Below, in pieces: positions 11,643-23,452 of a stretch of 64,000 bases of DNA (the first letter of the stretch is position 1; every line of letters begins with the position of its first letter). Location of the stretch: the NCBI GenBank assembly GCA_002245135.1, contig NGBS01000292.1:186001-250000 (forward strand), read 5' to 3'. The notes beneath the pieces were generated by a model. That model did no database searches and was not told where the DNA came from. It worked only from the letters and a program-made list of their open reading frames with translations. The stretch comes from Proteromonas lacertae. Taxonomy: Eukaryota; Sar; Bigyra; Opalinata; Proteromonadidae. The position numbers and the translations under genes were made by a program.

Positions 11643-14600
11643 ATGAATCAAAAATTAATTTTATTCATTTTATTCTTCTCTGCTATTTGCTATGCAAATG
11701 CCAGGTCAATGTTAGTGGAAGAAGAAAAGGAGGAAGATGATAGCACTACCCCTGTAGACGATGTGAAAACAACACCTACTGTGACTGTTCCACCTATTAC
11801 AACCCCATCTGCAACTCCTACTACCACTGCTCGACCAACAGTTAAACCAACAACTCAAGTGCCAACTGCTCCTCCAGTTAATGATAAACCTACTTTATCA
11901 AAAGATCCAGATGATATTGTTGATGGTGTTACGCCAGCTCCAACCAAACCATCACAATCAACACCAAATACTGTTGATAAGACAGAAGAAAAAGTGCCAT
12001 CAATCACTATTACTAATGAAACAACTAATGATTTCATAAATTCAATTCCTAAGCAGAATGATACTGTAGAACCACCAACTGTACCTCCAATTGATGAAAA
12101 TACAACAAAAGAAGAAACAACTCCTGGTAAAGATCTTAATACAATGGAAACAGGAAAAGTATACGGAGTTTTAGTTGATGAAATGAAAGATAAACCAAAT
12201 ATCACTAATACAACATATGGCGAAGAAAATAAAAAAACAGTTATCCATGCAGAGACTTCTGGCTCTATGGATATATTCCATTCAATAGAAGATTCTGTAA
12301 TTGATAATCTTGAAGTTCGTTTTAGTTTTAATGACAAAGCTGAAAGGAGAATGTTGCAAGGTGGAAAGACTGTAGTAGTAAAAAGCTGTGGTGTAACTGA
12401 TCAAATAGTAAGGTCAAGAGTTAACAGCTTGTCATTAATATTTGATGAAAGTGTTATATTTGAATGTGAAGGTGGTTTATTAGCTCATTTAATTAGTGGT
12501 TCATATATAACAAATGTAAAAATTGAGTTTTATAATGATAATAAACCAAATGTTGTTATTATTCAACCAACAGGTCCATTTGGTTTGTTAGCTGGAGTAA
12601 CGTATGGTAGTATAATATCTTATACTCGAGTTACTGGTGATTATTTATATATATGGCCAAAAACTGCAACAACTGATAAGAATAAAATAAGGATATCTCC
12701 ATTTATAAGTCAATTAGAATTAACATTAATACAGAATTGTTATGTTGATTTATTAGAATTAGTTCTTAACTTCAATGATATGAACAGTGCAGATAATGAT
12801 GTGGTTATTGGTGGATTAGTTGGTGAATATGTAGTAAGTCCATTATCATCCAAAGGAGAAGGTGGAAATGGTCATCATGTTCCTTTAGGAAGATTAATTG
12901 AAGGTGAAGAAACAAAGCCAGAATTTACATCAACAAGGAGTGAAATTTACAATTCATTTGTTCTTGTTAGAAGAGGTTTTTCAATTCCAGCAATGAATGA
13001 TGGACAAAAGAAAGGCAAAATTGTATTTGGTGGTTTAATAGGAAAAGCAACTCCCAATAAAAATTCTATATTATTTATTAATAATTGTTATTATTATATG
13101 ATTGCTAATGGTATAGTCAATCCATTAAGTGATGATAATATGAGATTTGGAGGATTGATTGGTGTAAAATATGAAGATAATGTGAAGTTAGTATTACAGT
13201 TGAATATGACTTATGTAAACTTCATAGTAAAGAATAATTATATGGATATTAAAAATTTTGGATTATTCTATGGTGAAGATCCAAAAGATAAATATGAAAC
13301 TACAAGTTTAAATAATTATGCTTATTTATCATTACCATTTGGATCAGAAGATAAAGATGGAAAACTATATTATCATTATGTATCTTTATATGCTAGTAAT
13401 TCAACAGAAATTGGTAAAAAATCTAGATTATTAGCACCTTCATCATTTATAAAGGTTCTTACTTATGGAAATGGTATAGATGAGATGGAGAAACCTGAAT
13501 ATGTAAAAGATAGTGATGTTGCAGAAACAAAACTAAAGGATAATGGTTATGTACTTAATCCTTATACTAAGAGATTAATGAATATAGCTCCATCACCAAC
13601 AAATGATAATGGATTTTATGTAATTGAAAATTATGGAATCCCTCTATCACCTGAAGGAAGAGGAACTTCTTCTACTACAATTAAATATAATTTATTAAAA
13701 GACCAAAGTAAAATGAATTCCAAAAAGACATGTCCAAATAACTGTAATAAGAATGGTGCTTGTTTATATGGTCAGTGTTATTGTAATAGTTATTATACTG
13801 GTGTTGATTGTAGTGAGAAATTCTGCTCATTTGGAATGCCATTAACCAATATAACAGGAGATTATTCCTTAGAATGTTCTAATCAAGGAAAATGTGATAG
13901 GAAAATAGGAAAATGTCAATGTTTCCCTGGTTTTGAAGGTAATGCTTGTCAAAGAACAAAATGTCCAAATGGATGTAGTAATCATGGTATATGTACAACA
14001 ATCAGTGAAGTTAGAGGAATAGATATTGGTACAAGTGATGAGAATGATGAATATGTATTAGAATATGATAAAGAAGTGAATGATTATAGAGATAATACTG
14101 TGAATGTATGTGTTTGTGATAAAGAGTATGAAGGTGTTGATTGTGGTAAGAGAAAATGTCCTTTTGGTTATACACAGACTAGTGATTGTGAAGCTGGTAA
14201 TGTTGATGGAATAAAGATTACATTTAGTAAAAAACAAGGTAACTTCCTACTGATAAAAAGAATATTTATATTAAATATATTGATCCGTTCAAACACGTTT
14301 GGTATTCTACAGCATTTGATTATACAGATGAAGATGCATGGAAAACTGCTTTAGGTAGTTTACCAACTGGAGTTATTTCAATAAGTAGTGTTGATAAAGT
14401 GCTATTGGATTCAACACAAACAGAAGGTGATTTTTCAATTGATATTAGTTATTCACTATGGCAAACTGGTAGGCAACCAGCAATAGAAGTTATTGGCACA
14501 GAAGAATTAAAGGAAAATACCAAAAGAAGCATCTTTTTATGGATTAAAGAATTTAGATGATTTACTAGATACAACAGAAGCGAATATTGATATTAAAGTA

Positions 14601-14729
14601 GAAGTTGGTGAATCTCTTAAAGCATTACCTTGTAGTAATAATGGTATTTGTAATGAAAATACTGGTATTTGTAAATGTTTTGAAATGTTTTATGGAAGTG
14701 CTTGTGAATTACAAACTGAAGTTATATAA
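11643..14729 (+). CDS. secreted Thr/Pro-rich protein with GLUG-like and EGF repeats
   Basis: A signal peptide (MNQKLILFILFFSAICYANA) is followed by a mucin-like Thr/Pro region to about residue 160. A beta-helix-like central part carries GLUG-type repeats (IGGLVGEY, FGGLIGKA, FGGLIGVK). EGF/tenascin-like repeats lie between about 13725 and 14190 (CPNNCNKNGACLYGQCYCN, CSNQGKCDRKIGKCQC, GCSNHGIC). A final EGF-like segment (CSNNGICNENTGICKCFEM) ends at TAA 14727-14729. No C-terminal membrane helix is visible, so it is probably secreted or wall-attached. The frame changes by one base near 14240 and again near 14515, yet coding sense and domain order continue without loss. I read these as sequencing errors rather than introns, because no GT-AG pair restores the frame. 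Confidence 0.7.
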
Positions 14730-14936
14730 ATCTTCATTCTACATTGGAAAAGTAATTTGAAATTATTAATATATATATTATTATTATCTTTAAAGTGTTT
14801 TTTGATTTTTTTCAAAATAGATTTTAGAATTTTTACATTTGTAATGTAATTTACCGTCAAAAACATAAAAATCTAATTTACAGTACAGATTTAAAACGCT
14901 TTTTATTTCTTAAATAATATTCATTTTAGTTGATTT

Positions 14937-16933
14937 ATGGATAAATATCGCAAGAGACAAAAGTTGGGAGAAGGAGCGTTTGGTACAAAATATTATTATT
15001 AATTATGTTTAGGAGAAGCTTGGTTAGTTGAAGATAAAAACACAAATAAGATATATGTAATGAAATCTTTGAAAACTAAGAAGGTTAAGTCAGATGAACT
15101 GGAATCAGCTAAAGCAGAAGCTGAGGTATAATTTTTGTGAATAATTTAATTTAATTTTAGACACTTCAAAGTTTAAGTCATCCATTTATTGTAGGATATC
15201 ACGAATCCTTCAGTGATGCAAATAATTTTTATATTGTAATGGAATATGCTAATGGAGGCGATTTAAGTCAAAAAATAGAAGAACAAAACGATAGTGGAGA
15301 AAAATTTTCAGATAATGAGATATTGAAATACTTTGTCCAAGTTTTACTAGCAGTCCGTCATTTACATTCACATAAAATTCTTCATAGAGATTTAAAACCT
15401 CAAAACATCTTTCTAACCAGTCAAAATATTGTTAAATTAGGAGATTTCGGTATAGCCAAAACTTTAGCAGCAGAAGAGAATTTAGCTCAAACACTATGTG
15501 GCACTCCATCATATTTAGCACCAGAAATCGGAGTAGGAATTCCATACAATTACAAAGCTGATGTTTGGAGTTTAGGAGTGATTTTATACCAATTAATATC
15601 ATTACATTTACCATTTCCACCATTGCCAATGCCAATATATCTCATTCAAATAGCAACAATGGATTATATACCATTACCTGAAGAAACTCCAACTTATTTA
15701 AAGATAATTGTTGATAGAATGTTAGCTAAAAATCCAGATGAGAGACCAGATGTAGATGATGTTTTAGCAGTGAAAGAATTAAGAATGTTAGCTTTTCAAA
15801 TATTAGAGAAACAAATTGGAAGAGAAAAGATTAATCATAATAGAGAATTGAATAGATTCAAACAAGAACAGATGTTACAAACACATGAAATTGAAAGATT
15901 ACAACAAGAAATAAGAAATAATAATAATAATAATAACAGTAGTAGTAGAAGTAGTAATGATAGTGCTGAAGTGTATCGATTAACTAATGAAAATACCACA
16001 TTGAAAAGAGAGAATAGTGATTTGAAGAAAGAAATTGAAAGATTGAAAAGATCAAATAGTACTGCAAGTCCATATCTTCCACCTATAAATCGAAATAGTG
16101 CTGGTGATGGTGGTAGAATAAACCCTCCACCACCTCCACCTGGTAATTATATTAATCCTCCAGTTAAAGATGTAATAAGTATATATATATATATCACAAT
16201 TAATATTCTGTATATAGGACAAGAAGCAGAGAATCTATTAAATGATTTAAATTATAGAAATGATAAAACAGCAATATTTTCAAGAGAAATGGTTGGTGGA
16301 AAGGGAATGAGTTATATTTGTGAAAATTTGAATAAATTGAGAAGTATTAGAAAATTGTATTTAGCAATGAGTGAAATAATTGGAGAAGGAGGGGATGATT
16401 GTGATCGTATTATTATAACTATTATTTTATAATAATTAATAGCCATAATATTAGGAAATGATGGTATGAGGTTTGTATTTGAGAATTGGCATAACATAAA
16501 TGAATGTACAACATTGAGTTTCGGTTATGTAACTTCTGTTCCAGAATTTAGTGAAACATTTAATGGTGATAAAGGATTACAGAATCTATTAGATCATTTG
16601 AATGAATTAGTGAATTTAGAAGAATTATATTTCGGTGTTAGTTGTGTAGGTGAAAATGGAATTAATAATTTGATTAGAAATTTTGATTCTTTAGGAAAAT
16701 TAAGAGTTTTAGATTTAGGAAGTATTTATTATATTATTGTTATTTGTAATGTAATAGAAAATGATATTGGTTTGAGTGGTATCCAGAACTTATCTAATAA
16801 TTTATATAAATTGAGAATGTTGAAAGAATTGAAATTGAAATATCCTCGTAAAATCAATGATAATTGTAATAAAGAACACGCTTATGAATTATTACACAAT
16901 GCTAGAAGTGATTTAAATATAAATGTTTATTAA
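14937..16933 (+). CDS. NEK-family Ser/Thr kinase with C-terminal leucine-rich repeats
   Basis: NIMA-related kinases act in the cell cycle and in cilia. The start MDKYRKRQKLGEGAFG (14937) runs across short introns into the full kinase domain (to about 15790). The ATP-site Lys is in YVMKSL, the catalytic loop is HRDLKPQNIFL, the Mg loop is DFGIAK, and the P+1 region is CGTPSYLAPE. SHPFIVGYHESF is typical of NEKs. A coiled coil with an Asn run follows (about 15830-16060), then a Pro stretch near 16120-16160. The C-terminal third, split by introns near 16180, 16400 and 16725, has leucine-rich repeats of the ribonuclease-inhibitor type (NLVNLEELYFG, LGKLRVLDLG). The kinase plus LRR arrangement is uncommon for NEKs. 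All catalytic residues are intact. Confidence 0.8.
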
Positions 16934-17089
16934 TTACCATTATTAGTTTATTCTTATATCATTGTTATTTTGTGTTTTTTTAATGTATATAGATAATTGA
17001 TATAAAGAAATGATTACCACATAAAATAAACTTTATAAAATCTTATTATTATTATTTTAAAACAAAAACAAAATGTATCTTCATTACAA

Positions 17090-17355
17090 TTACTTATAGA
17101 AACGACTATGAGCTTCATCTTTACCCTTTTTCAATCCTTCTTCAAAACCTTTTTTATATCCTTCACTTATTTCGTTCTAATATATTAAAATTGTATTTAC
17201 TTCATACATCATAATTAGATTCTTTCATAGCCTCTATCATAGCATTTCTTGTTGCTATCTACGATTCATTATACAAGCTGAAAATATACATTCTTCATTC
17301 TCTCAACCACAAAGGTTGATTCAAAAAATTCTTTATCATCGAAAATTTCATCCAT
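17090..17355 (-). CDS. small LTO1/YAE1-like protein (67 aa, three exons)
   Basis: The start MDEIFDDKEFF (ATG 17355) joins through two introns of about 31 nt, both phase 0, to the end SRFYK with TAA at 17090. The last exon holds the deca-GX3 signature EGYKKGFEEGLKKGKDEA, which defines the Lto1/Yae1 family. In yeast, Lto1 and Yae1 form an adaptor that brings the ribosome-recycling ATPase Rli1/ABCE1 to the cytosolic iron-sulfur assembly machinery. The protein is short even for the family and lacks an obvious C-terminal Trp. Each exon is under 100 nt, so a simple ORF search would miss this gene. Confidence 0.6.
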
Positions 17356-17521
17356 TTTTTTGATACACCGCAAATCATTTTTGTTGTTTTTAGATTATAT
17401 AGTCTATTATATCAATATATTATTATGTGATTTTGTTATAAAACAATCAGAATATACATTCTATTATCCAAATAAACAAATAATACTATTATATATAGAT
17501 ATATATATTATAAGGTTATCC

Positions 17522-19144
17522 TTAATTATTTTTAACATATTCATAAATATTCAAAGCAAAAACTGCTATTGAAATTATGAAAGAAAATGATGCTAACAAT
17601 ACATCTCTTATCTTAATATGTTGTGGTACTGTAGCCATATTCTTCACAAATAAGAAATGGCACAATGGAGGAAACACATACATAGTCCATAAGCATGGAA
17701 TACATCCAATTATATTCAATTAAAGAAAATAATATATATTATAAAAATAAACAATAATAAAAGGATATGCATATCTAAAACAGTATTAAAATCAGGAATA
17801 ATAATAGCTATAACACTTACAATAATAACAATTACAATTCTAACAACAACTTCAGTCCAAGGTTTAAAAACAAATAAAGATTTCTCTATTTATATAATAA
17901 TTAATCAAATATATTATACTTTCTTCAGATCTTACATCATTTGTTGAAGGCATTAAAATATGTAAAGAAAACAAGAAACAGATAGGATAAGAGCAAATAA
18001 TCAAAAACATAACCAGTAACGAGCAAATAACATGTAAAGCAGTATTACTTTTCAAATTATCCAATATATTACCTTCAATTCCTGCAGCACTCTTCTGGAA
18101 TACACAAATCAAAATAAATCCATAAAATATATAAACTACATCAGTTACAACTAAAGCCCATCTGTAGGTTTCTACATGTTCTTCAGGCTTCTTCAAGCTT
18201 TCTTGGTAATCCAAAAATATTGCACCACAACCAAAACTGAATAGATAAATACCAAACATAACTGCATATCCTTCAACATCACCAGTCCATAAATGTTTGG
18301 GGAATGAAAATGTGGTTGTTGCTACACCATAGATGAAGAGTACAACGAATAATATTCCTAATGTAATAACACCAAAGAAAGAAGTTCTTGATAAAGCTCT
18401 AAAAATAATAAATGAAAAATAAATATAATTTATACTTTGCATTTCTCAATAATGATGGAACAATTAATATTAATGTTGATAGAAATATACTTCCAAATGA
18501 TCCGCTAAACCAACCTAAATGCATATTACCAAGCATTGTACCACACATTATCTATTAAAATATGATTAAAATATAAAAATTATCATTATATACAGTATAA
18601 GCAACATTTACTCCAAGTAGATTAATAACCACTAACACATCATATGTCCACATGCCAATAGTACCCATTGTCTATTAAATAGAACAATTAAATGAATTAA
18701 ATATACTTGATAACAAATTTGAGAATATGATGATCGAGTTCTATGCAACATTCCTCTCTGCTTCATATGTTTACGACATTTTACTAATATTCTCATTGAT
18801 ATAAAAGCCCAATACGATAGTGCAACACACAAGAAAATTGCACAAAAAATACCAACTCTGTCAAATACTTTTGGAAATGATAGCAAACTCATTCCTGTTG
18901 CTGTTTTAACCAAGTTAATGAAGTTCTATGAAAATAAATATCATTAAATATACCTCTTTTCTAGTAGCAGTTCCATGAAATGCTTCTAAACCAAAACTTG
19001 TGTCAATTTTACCACCTGGTGCCATTACACGCCTTGGATCAATTTCATCAGCTGCAACTAAACCTTCATCACTAACATCCTTTTCTTTACCTTTCTTTTC
19101 TATTTTTTAAAATAACTATTATGATATATACCAGGTTCTTCCAT
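17522..19144 (-). CDS. amino acid/auxin permease family transporter (SLC36/38-like)
   Basis: This is a multipass membrane transporter of the AAAP family. Spliced by eye, the cytoplasmic N-terminus MEEPEKKGKEKD (ATG 19144) leads across short introns to NFINLVKTATGMSLLSFPKV, the unwound first-helix signature of the family. About ten hydrophobic helices follow, including SRTSFFGVITLGILFVVLF and the stretch around CPALCHF-like PPLCHFLF, and it ends at IYEYVKNN (TAA 17522). It probably moves neutral amino acids across the plasma membrane or a vacuole/lysosome membrane, coupled to protons or sodium. Substrate cannot be read from sequence. At least seven introns of 30-45 nt are needed, and no frame break was noticed. 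Confidence 0.7.
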
Positions 19145-19764
19145 TAGATCTTTAGAAAATGAGTAAAATCTAAATTAAAAAGATCGAAATAAGTTCGGCT
19201 TGACTTTTTTTATTGTGATTATTATCTATATATAGAAATATTAAACTCTATGCAAGTGTTTTATGGAGTATAAACGGTCTTTGATGATATAACTCAAATT
19301 AAATAAATTAATTAAGTATTCACAAAGTAGAATGATTTTTAATTCAATTGGACAAACATAAATGCTTTAGAGAAATAAAAAAAAATACAAACTAACAGAA
19401 TGAATAAATCTATTTAATTCTCATAAAACAAGATGGAATTCATTTTATACTTAAACGACAAACCAAAACATCAATTATTTCATTATATTTTGTCATTTAT
19501 CATGATTAACGAAAAACGACTAAAGATTTTATTGGATTTTAGAATAATCCTTTGATAATCAAGAAATCTATAAATCACTGAATAAACGTTGAGTGATTGT
19601 CTCACACTTTTCTAGAAGGAGTTAGAGAGTATATTCTATTAGGAGTATTATTTTTAGCATCACATTGTTTAAATTACCTTCTTCATATTTATAAATTAGC
19701 TTATTATACACAATTAGAATTTATAGACTTTATTTTCGCAGGAATTGCAATTTAAAGACAATCT
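19145..19764. other. intergenic, divergent promoter region
   Basis: This is about 620 bp of AT-rich sequence between the divergent transporter and cyclin-like genes. I see no ORF, tRNA or other RNA gene. Confidence 0.5.
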
Positions 19765-20709
19765 ATGCAGCAAATATTAGCTTCCTATGAGAATGAAATG
19801 TTTTTACACAGAGATAACTTGATGATTTATGACTCATTACTACGATCTGAGCAAGGAATTAGTAATAGAAAATTAGTATTCACATATTTAGAGGAACAGA
19901 GGAAATGTTCAAGCTTAGATATCACAGAAAGTGATATTGACAGTTCCAAGCTCCTTTACGATGTAATATGCACAGAACTAAAAGAAGAGCAAATTATAAA
20001 CATACAATATATGAACTGCGTAGGTTTAAGTTGTTTGATCTTAGTATTACTAATGAAGAAAGGTGAATATAACATTGTATATATATTTATTTATGTACTG
20101 ATTATATAGCAATTCTTATTAAGCAATTTCAGTTGGCCAAATTTCAACCAAACTCGAAATGAAACTATTAATTTCGTAATGTCAATCTTAAAGTCATGTG
20201 ATTATAATATTATTACATTCAATTTTGATATATTGTTTAATAGTTATATAGAAGAAGTAAATGAGATAAAAAATGAGAAAGATGAGATCTATAGAATGTA
20301 TAACACGCAAAGAAATGATAATATCAATATATTATCATTTTGTAATTCAATATTAATCTATTCAATAATATTAAGTAAGTTTAAAGATAATTATGAAATA
20401 TATAATCATTTAAAAAGTAGATTTGATAATTACTTTGATAAAATGACAGTTGAAAGATGTATTGATAAAATTAACAGTCATTTCAATCCAATAGTGAAAA
20501 TAGTTGATAATGACAGTGAAAATATAATACAAAAAAGAAGAGTATCATCTCCAATTACCATATTAAATTGTGGTGATAGTAATGATTGTACAACTCCAAG
20601 AAAAATAAGAAAAATAGAGAGTGATTGTAAGATTATTATTTGTGATGATGTGGATTATCTCAGTTGTTATAATTGTGAAGAGGATAGTTTGTGTTCATTA
20701 TTTTGTTAA
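19765..20709 (+). CDS. divergent cyclin-box-like protein
   Basis: Two exons are joined by a 33-nt intron (about 20070-20108) that begins GTATATAT after EYNI and resumes at QFLLSNFSWPNF. About residues 30-105 resemble the N-terminal cyclin fold: a helix with RKLVFTYLEEQRKC, then LLYDVICTEL, and NIQYMNCVGLSCLILVLLM in the place of the usual 'LVGVAALLIASKYEE' helix. A second helical repeat follows (NFVMSILKSCDYNIITF, LSFCNSILIYSIIL). The C-terminal tail is Cys-rich and acidic. The Lys and Glu that normally contact a CDK are not clear, so this is either a fast-evolving cyclin or a cyclin-fold protein of another kind. It has no close resemblance I can name. Confidence 0.45.
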
Positions 20710-20757
20710 TGTTTAAAATAAAGAAGAATATAGTGATTTATAAATTACATTTTTTTT

Positions 20758-21546
20758 TTAATTATTTTGGATAAATCTATTCTCAATATCTTCTAATTTA
20801 TTCCTATATTTCAATTCCTTTAACTTATCTCTACTATTTTGAAATAATTGACTCATATTCACTTTACCTCCACCTGTATTACTAAGCATTTGTTTAGACA
20901 TTAATTTACTCTCATCACCTTCATTTTCTTCGCCTAAGATCAAAGAATAGAAAGTTCTTAATCCAAAAACTACTAGAATATACCAGGATAATGACGTTAC
21001 ATATCTTACATCTAAATTATTTAAATGAATTCCCTTTTGCAGCATTCCTCTAAACACATCCAGCAATTCAAAAGGAATTTGAACTAAAACAAATCCACTG
21101 AAAAAATAGGTAAGTGAACCCATCATCACAAGATTTGGTATTTGCATAACTGCTTGGCTTTTCATCATATCCATCATCATTGAGGAGTTAGCCATTGGAT
21201 TTGTGTTTGATTCTACTTCTTTTGTTAATACACCATCATTTACTGATAAAAAATAATCCTATTAACAATAAAATAATATAGTTGGATATACTAAACGACT
21301 TGTAACTCCTTCATGGCTTATATAACCATTATTATCAAATAATATATTTGCTCTATTCACAACATTTCTATACAATATATAAACTTGAATATTATACTCG
21401 TTTGCAATTGTTTTCTCATCTTTATCTTCTGAGCTTTTCAACAGTACCATGACATAATGACGACATAGACCAATTAAAGTGACAATATAAAAAATTGGGA
21501 GTAATACCCAATTACGAATATTTTTATCTAAAACTAATTTTTGCAT
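20758..21546 (-). CDS. EMC3: ER membrane protein complex subunit 3
   Basis: EMC3 is the Oxa1/YidC-like insertase subunit of the ER membrane complex, which inserts tail-anchored and multipass proteins. Two exons are split by a 33-nt intron (21259-21291). The total is about 251 residues, close to the usual 255-265. The N-terminus (LVLDKNIRNWVLLPIFYIV) and the first helix with RHYVMVLL match the family. The Met-rich cytosolic segment (MMMDMMKSQAVMQIPNLVMM) matches the flexible Met loop. Two further helices lie around TYFFSGFVLVQIPF and SLSWYILVVFGLRTFYSLIL. The gene starts 54 bp from the divergent MTHFS gene. Confidence 0.9.
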
Positions 21547-21600
21547 TTCTATTTTGAACTACAATTTTTCATAATAGATTTGTGTTTTTCCGAAAATACG
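21547..21600. promoter_or_regulatory. 54-bp bidirectional promoter of EMC3 and MTHFS
   Basis: The ATG codons of two divergent genes are separated by only 54 bp, which must hold both 5' ends. It contains AATAGATTTG, close to a motif found upstream of several other genes in the window. Confidence 0.5.
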
Positions 21601-22215
21601 ATGGGAGAAGCAATATATGTTGCTAAAAAGTTGCTTAGAAAGAATTTGATGAAAACTTTAAAAGGTTTAGATGAAAATGTAAGAAAAACTGAAAGTAAAT
21701 CAGTACAAGAGTTAGTAATGAATCATTCTGCATTTCAAAACAGTAAAGTCGTTTGTTTATACATTCCATTAAAATATGAATGTGACACATTTGATATAAT
21801 AAAGTGTTGTGAGAAATTAAACAAGAGAATGTTTGTTCCAAAAGTACTAGGTAAAAATGATATGGATTTCTATGAAGCATACTCTTGTGATGATATTTTA
21901 AACTTCCCTAAGAGTAATTTAGGAATATTAGAACCGAAGGAAGAAAAAAGCAGAGCTAAGTTATTTGAGAGTGGTATAGAAGCGGATTTATTGTTATTAC
22001 CAGCAGTTGGGTTTGATAAAGATTGTAATAGACTTGGGCATGGATATGCTTTTTATGACACTTTCCTAACCAAATATTATGAAAAATATGGTAAATATAT
22101 GATAAGAATGGGTATGGGATTGAATTGTCAATTCGTAGATGAGATTCCACACAATGAAAAGGATATTCGTTTAGATTATGTAGTTACTCCAACAAATGTA
22201 TTTGAAAATAAATAA
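21601..22215 (+). CDS. MTHFS: 5-formyltetrahydrofolate cyclo-ligase
   Basis: This enzyme uses ATP to turn 5-formyl-THF into 5,10-methenyl-THF. The gene is intronless with 204 residues from the first ATG at 21601 (MGEAIYVAKKLLRKNLMKTL); the open frame reaches further upstream but has no earlier ATG. The N-terminal basic segment KKLLRKNL provides the ATP contact. VVCLYIPLKYECDTF is the folate-side strand, and LLPAVGFDKDCNRLGHGYAF followed by YD matches the family signature PGxAFDxxGxRLGxGxGYYD. The length is normal. The neighbour in tail-to-tail orientation is FolD, whose reaction shares the same methenyl-THF intermediate. Confidence 0.9.
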   Translation: MGEAIYVAKKLLRKNLMKTLKGLDENVRKTESKSVQELVMNHSAFQNSKVVCLYIPLKYECDTFDIIKCCEKLNKRMFVPKVLGKNDMDFYEAYSCDDILNFPKSNLGILEPKEEKSRAKLFESGIEADLLLLPAVGFDKDCNRLGHGYAFYDTFLTKYYEKYGKYMIRMGMGLNCQFVDEIPHNEKDIRLDYVVTPTNVFENK

Positions 22216-22345
22216 GTTATTTAGTATATTATGTGCTTTTCTGTTTTATTCATTCATTACATTTATACATCGAAATATGTTCATTTTTATATTTTTAATA
22301 ATAGAAAGAAAAAGAAACAAAAATATTTATAATTATAATATATAT

Positions 22346-23452
22346 TTATAACCTTACAGACACCAAAGGAGGACATCTCATATTCCTCAATAACGAATAT
22401 GCTTTTAATGTATTAAACAACACCATACTCACAGTAAGTGGTCCAATTCCTCCAGGAACACTTACAAAATAATCAGCTTTGTCTTTCACATTAATATCAA
22501 CATCTCCGATTGGATAACTATTTTCATTTAAATAAGTTGTTCCTATATCAATCACTACACTCCCTTCTTTTATCCAATTATCTTTCACTAGGGATGGACA
22601 ACCTGTACAACTGATTAATACATCTGCTTTTCTACATAAATTGTTAATTTCTTTGGTATAATCATGAACTATTGATATTGTCATATTACAGTGTAATAAC
22701 AGTAAAGATAATGGAACACCGACTATGTTACTTCGTCCTATTATTACTGCATGCTTTCTTTCAATATTTATGTTGTTGTTTTACACAATCAATTAAAACT
22801 AACTAAAAATTCATAATAATGAAAATAGAAAGAAAAAAAGGATATTTGTATTAAATATAGACATGCCAATGGTGTACAAGGTATATGAAACGACTATATA
22901 CAATAACGTTCATGTAATTATACTAAATCAGAAATTAACGAGTCACTGGATCGATAATGCCCATATTGAGTTAGATACCCCATATTAATCATAGCTAAAC
23001 CATCTATATCCTTTTTACTATCTAAATATGGAAGAATTGAAAAAGGACGAATATGATCAGGTATTGGAAGTTGAACCATAATTCCATCAATATTTTTGTT
23101 ATTGTTCATTTCCAATATTGCAGCTTTAACATCCTTTTCACTACAAAGTGAACTTAGTTCTTTTCGATAAAAATTGAATCCAGTTTTTTTGCATGCCTTT
23201 TCAAGTAACTTTGCAAGCTATTCAAAGTTAAATACAATAAATTAATACTTTCACAGAAGGAAGAGATTTACCTACTGATATAACACCCAGTCCAGGCTTT
23301 TCAACCAGATACTTTGTATAATCTCTGATACTATGCTGAAGTTGTTTTGATAACTGCAAGCCAGATAGAAATGTACAGTGGTGTCCTTTCTTTATTTTTG
23401 GCATATTGCTTATGTTTCTAATAATATATGGTTTAAATAACTTTAAATTCAT
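22346..23452 (-). CDS. mitochondrial-type methylene-THF dehydrogenase/cyclohydrolase (FolD/MTHFD2)
   Basis: The protein interconverts methylene-, methenyl- and formyl-THF. The start MNLKLFKPYIIRNISNM looks like a mitochondrial presequence. Five exons are needed, with introns of 31 nt near 23222-23252, 30 nt near 22888-22917 and about 66 nt near 22795-22862. Conserved blocks are DGIMVQLPIPDHI, PCTPLA, AVIIGRSNIVGVP and VPGGIGPLTVSMV. One extra base in a (CAA)n run near 22775 is needed to join LIDCVKQ to INIERKHA. In the spliced model the usual active-site Tyr-x3-Lys is replaced by Leu residues (SVKLAKLLEKAC), so cyclohydrolase activity is uncertain. It ends 130 bp from the MTHFS stop. Confidence 0.8.

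Noticed and set aside
19765-20709. First splice choice for the cyclin-like gene, with a donor just after KKG
   Set aside because: It leads to an early stop. A donor 20 nt downstream keeps frame and gives conserved helical sequence.
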